Shown piece by piece: positions 6,771-8,282 of a DNA stretch of 8,282 bases. Source of the stretch: Chloroflexota bacterium (GTDB lineage Bacteria > Chloroflexota > UBA4733); the NCBI GenBank assembly GCA_025980355.1, contig JAICXR010000125.1:1-8282 (forward strand), in the 5' to 3' direction. Each line of letters begins with the position of its first letter. Position 1 is the first letter of the stretch. The notes beneath the pieces were generated by a model. That model made no database searches and was not told the origin of the DNA. It saw only the letters and a list, made by a program, of their open reading frames with translations. A program made the position numbers and the translations under genes.

Positions 6771-7601
6771 CTAGGGCTGCGCAGCACGCTGTCGAAGCTC
6801 GGCGACGCCGCCCAGGGTGATGGAGCGTGCCGGGTCGTCGAGCAGGAGATCGTCCGGGTCCTCCGGCCGCCACATTGGCAGATAGACCAGCCCTGGCGGG
6901 ACGAGCTGCAGACCGTCAAAGAACTGGGCGATCTGCTGAGAGGAGCGGGCAATGATCGGATGCGACGTATTGGCGTAGAGCTTCGTCATCTGCGTCCGCG
7001 CATCGTCCGGTATCTGGTCGCCCGTGGCGTGGCTCAGCACCAGGAAACTCCCCGGCGCCAGCGCCGCCCGCAGGGTGTGGACAACGTGCAGGGCGAGTGC
7101 GTCATCGGGCACGAAATGCAGCAGCATGAGGGCCAGGACGCCGAGTGGGCGATCGAAGCGCAAGAGTTGGCGCATCTCCGGCTGCTGGAGCATCTCCTCC
7201 GGCTGGCGGGCGTCGGCCAGCACGCACACAGTGCGCGGTTGGCCGCTGAGTCTGGTCTGGCTGTGGGCGACCGCCACCGGATCGGCATCAACGTAGACGA
7301 CCGTGGCCTGGGGGTTGCCGGCCTGGGCGACTTCGTGGATATTGCCGGCGGTGGGGATTCCGGAACCGATGTCCAGGAACTGGTCGATGCCCTGATCGAG
7401 CAGATACCGCACCGTCCGGCGCAGGAAGGCGCGATTGGCCTGCATGACGAGACGCAACCCCGGATAGATCGCCAACGCCCGCTCCGCCGCCGCACGGTCG
7501 ACGGCGAAATTGTGGAAGCCGCCCAGGTAGTAGTCGTACATGCGGGCAACATTCGGGATATCGGGCGAGATGTCCGGGGTCGTCCAGGAGCCCTGGCTCA
7601 C
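6771..7601 (-). CDS. SAM-dependent methyltransferase, DUF574/Methyltransf_19 family
   Basis: With a GTG start at 7601 the protein has 276 residues, close to the family's usual length of about 270. It shows the hallmark blocks of this family: IPNVARMYDYYLGGFHNFAVDR (two blocks around residues 16-36), QANRAFLRRTVRYL (54-67), the SAM-binding QFLDIGSGIPTAGNIHEVAQ (74-93) and VVYVDADPVAVAH (101-113). LLHFVPDD follows at 160-167. The family is abundant in actinobacteria and its substrate is largely unknown. The start is uncertain: an ATG at 7679 and a TTG at 7715 are in frame, but the extra residues look unconserved. Only the GTG has an AGG-type site about seven bases upstream and the usual short lead before the YDYYLGG motif. 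It ends 16 bp before the kinase, implying one transcript. Confidence 0.88.
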   Translation of the reverse strand: MSQGSWTTPDISPDIPNVARMYDYYLGGFHNFAVDRAAAERALAIYPGLRLVMQANRAFLRRTVRYLLDQGIDQFLDIGSGIPTAGNIHEVAQAGNPQATVVYVDADPVAVAHSQTRLSGQPRTVCVLADARQPEEMLQQPEMRQLLRFDRPLGVLALMLLHFVPDDALALHVVHTLRAALAPGSFLVLSHATGDQIPDDARTQMTKLYANTSHPIIARSSQQIAQFFDGLQLVPPGLVYLPMWRPEDPDDLLLDDPARSITLGGVAELRQRAAQP

Positions 7602-7745
7602 GGGGCGGCCTGCCTCGCGATGCTGATCAGCGGGCGACACCAGGGTCTTCGCCGTAACACGCGTCAATGCCTGCCTCATCGAGAGTGTGTGCCGGGGCCA
7701 TCTGTGCCTTCCCAATTGTCGTAACCCTGTTCGAACGGTCTCCGC

Positions 7746-7776
7746 AGTCTAGCACGTCGCCCGGCGGCCTTGTCTA
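7746..7776 (-). promoter_or_regulatory. Candidate promoter of the methyltransferase-kinase unit
   Basis: On the minus strand, TAGACA (7776-7771) matches the -35 consensus at five of six positions, and TAGACT (7751-7746) matches the -10 at four of six. The -10 has an upstream TG at the right place for an extended -10 element (TGCTAGACT). The spacer is 19 bases, longer than the usual 17. Transcription would begin near 7739. Confidence 0.4.
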
Positions 7777-7778
7777 TC

Positions 7779-7795
7779 CTTCGGCCGGCCCGAAG
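7779..7795 (-). terminator. GC-rich hairpin downstream of the DUF1330 gene
   Basis: CTTCGG (7779-7784) and CCGAAG (7790-7795) form a 6-bp stem with a 5-base loop, about 80 bases past the DUF1330 stop. There is no T-run, so termination is only a possibility. It sits immediately upstream of the methyltransferase promoter candidate, a sensible place to insulate the two units. Confidence 0.3.
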
Positions 7796-7872
7796 AGCCG
7801 TTGCGCTGTTCCTCGCCGCCCACGAACCGGCTTGCGCCGTGGCGCGAGTCGTGCTGCCAGGCGCTGGGATCG

Positions 7873-8169
7873 CTAGTGGTCCGCGCTCTCGACGACGATG
7901 AAATCGCCGTGGGAGCTCTGCAAGCGGAGCTCCTTCAGGGGCGCGTAGTCGGCCGAGTGGTACCAGGCCAGGAACTGCTCCATGCTGGGGAAACGGATGA
8001 TTGTCACCATCATCGGATCCCAGGCCCCTTCGAGGATCTGGACCTGTCCCCGCGCAGTGACGATCTCGCCGCCGTATTCCTTGATCTGCGGCACAGCCCG
8101 CCGAGCGTACTCCGCGGATTTCTCCGGGTCGAAGATGTCTTTCCGTCCGTAGACAACGTAGGCTGCCAT
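7873..8169 (-). CDS. DUF1330 family protein (dimeric alpha+beta barrel fold)
   Basis: This 98-residue cytoplasmic protein has the length and pattern of DUF1330. It opens with a beta strand, AYVVYGRKDIFDPEK, followed by an EYARRAVPQIKEYGGEI helix block (about 20-36). ILEGAWDPMMVTIIRFPSMEQFLAWYHS (about 45-72) follows, then DYAPLKELR and a closing strand, FIVVES. The FPSMEQFLAWYHSADY stretch is the family's best-known signature (usual form: F-P-S-x-E-x-A-x-A-W-Y). Family members resemble ferredoxin-like dimeric barrels such as EthD and NIPSNAP proteins, and their biochemical role is generally undefined. The ATG start has AAGGAG eight bases upstream. It lies on the same strand as the methyltransferase but 271 bp away, so it is probably an independent unit. 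No function is proposed. Confidence 0.9.
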   Translation of the reverse strand: MAAYVVYGRKDIFDPEKSAEYARRAVPQIKEYGGEIVTARGQVQILEGAWDPMMVTIIRFPSMEQFLAWYHSADYAPLKELRLQSSHGDFIVVESADH

Positions 8170-8282
8170 TGTCGCCGCTCCTTCGCCTCAGGTTGCCCGA
8201 TCCCGCATTGCCATTCCACCTCCCCCGCAGGGACGCCGACGTGGACGACCACCACTCATCCCCTCGGCGGATTGTATAGGCG
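8170..8282 (-). promoter_or_regulatory. Upstream region of the DUF1330 gene, with a possible -10 at the window edge
   Basis: These 113 bases to the right edge hold no gene. On the minus strand TACAAT (8276-8271), inside TATACAAT, matches the -10 consensus at five of six positions; a -35 element would lie outside the window. Transcription would start near 8264, giving a leader of about 95 bases. Confidence 0.3.

Larger units (their letters stand above)
7602..7872 (-). promoter_or_regulatory. Leader and promoter region upstream of the methyltransferase gene
   Basis: This 271-bp gap lies between the DUF1330 stop and the chosen methyltransferase start. I see no gene in it; the plus-strand reading 7667-7876 has no recognisable domain. 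It holds a promoter candidate (7746-7776), a 10-bp palindrome GCTGATCAGC (7622-7631), an 8-bp palindrome GTTCGAAC (7729-7736) near the predicted transcription start, and a hairpin at 7779-7795. If translation starts at ATG 7679 or TTG 7715, the left part would be coding. Confidence 0.4.

Noticed and set aside
6755..6952. 66-codon N-terminal extension of the kinase
   Set aside because: It overlaps the methyltransferase C-terminus, is Ser/Arg/Pro-rich, and is displaced by GTG 6754 with its GAGGAGGT site.
6960..7724. 254-codon plus-strand frame opposite the methyltransferase
   Set aside because: It is antisense to conserved DUF574 motifs, and its translation has no recognisable domain.
8010..8255. 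81-codon minus-strand frame overlapping the DUF1330 gene
   Set aside because: It is in a different frame from the recognisable DUF1330 protein, which has its own ribosome binding site. The overlapping reading lacks any motif.
1..8282. Mobile elements, CRISPR array, tRNA/rRNA, toxin-antitoxin or phage genes
   Set aside because: I found no transposase, integrase, regularly spaced repeats, tRNA-like cloverleaf, rRNA segments or small toxin-antitoxin pairs. All substantial genes are ordinary metabolic, signalling or redox families.

Overview
This is a GC-rich window (roughly two thirds G+C by eye) from a bacterial chromosome. GTG starts are frequent, Shine-Dalgarno sites are strong, and there is no sign of mobile DNA, tRNA, rRNA or CRISPR. 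The gene set suggests a high-GC, actinobacterium-like or Chloroflexota (Thermomicrobia-type) lineage. It includes an actinobacterial-style SAM methyltransferase of the DUF574/Methyltransf_19 family, a soluble multi-PAS histidine kinase, a long-form transaldolase and a SCO1/SenC protein. The assignment is inference from family distributions; nothing in the window fixes the species.

Layout from left to right. The first 53 bases are the start of a minus-strand gene that runs off the left edge; it opens with a membrane helix and has a strong ribosome binding site. After a 265-bp gap comes a minus-strand SCO1/SenC copper chaperone or thioredoxin-like protein (319-1050). A 137-bp divergent promoter region separates it from the only confident plus-strand gene, a cytoplasmic Cys-type sulfatase (1188-2579). 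The sulfatase converges on a transaldolase (2635-3813, minus). Upstream of that, on the same strand, are a pyruvate-type HpcH/HpaI class II aldolase (3913-4686), a soluble PAS-PAS histidine kinase (4814-6754), a DUF574 SAM-dependent methyltransferase (6771-7601) and a small DUF1330 protein (7873-8169).

How the genes relate. Only the methyltransferase and kinase are tightly linked: 16 bp separate them and the kinase has its own strong ribosome binding site, so they probably form one transcript. A promoter candidate lies upstream of the methyltransferase. The aldolase is followed by a perfect 9-bp hairpin that begins at its stop codon, so it and the transaldolase are probably separate transcription units, although both act in carbon metabolism. 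The SCO1 protein would serve cytochrome oxidase copper-centre assembly, but no oxidase gene is visible. The sulfatase needs a formylglycine-generating enzyme that is also not in the window.

Most of the window is conventional. The parts most worth a second look are the methyltransferase-kinase pair and the uncharacterised alpha-helical N-terminal region of the kinase. I see no convincing evidence of a wholly new system.
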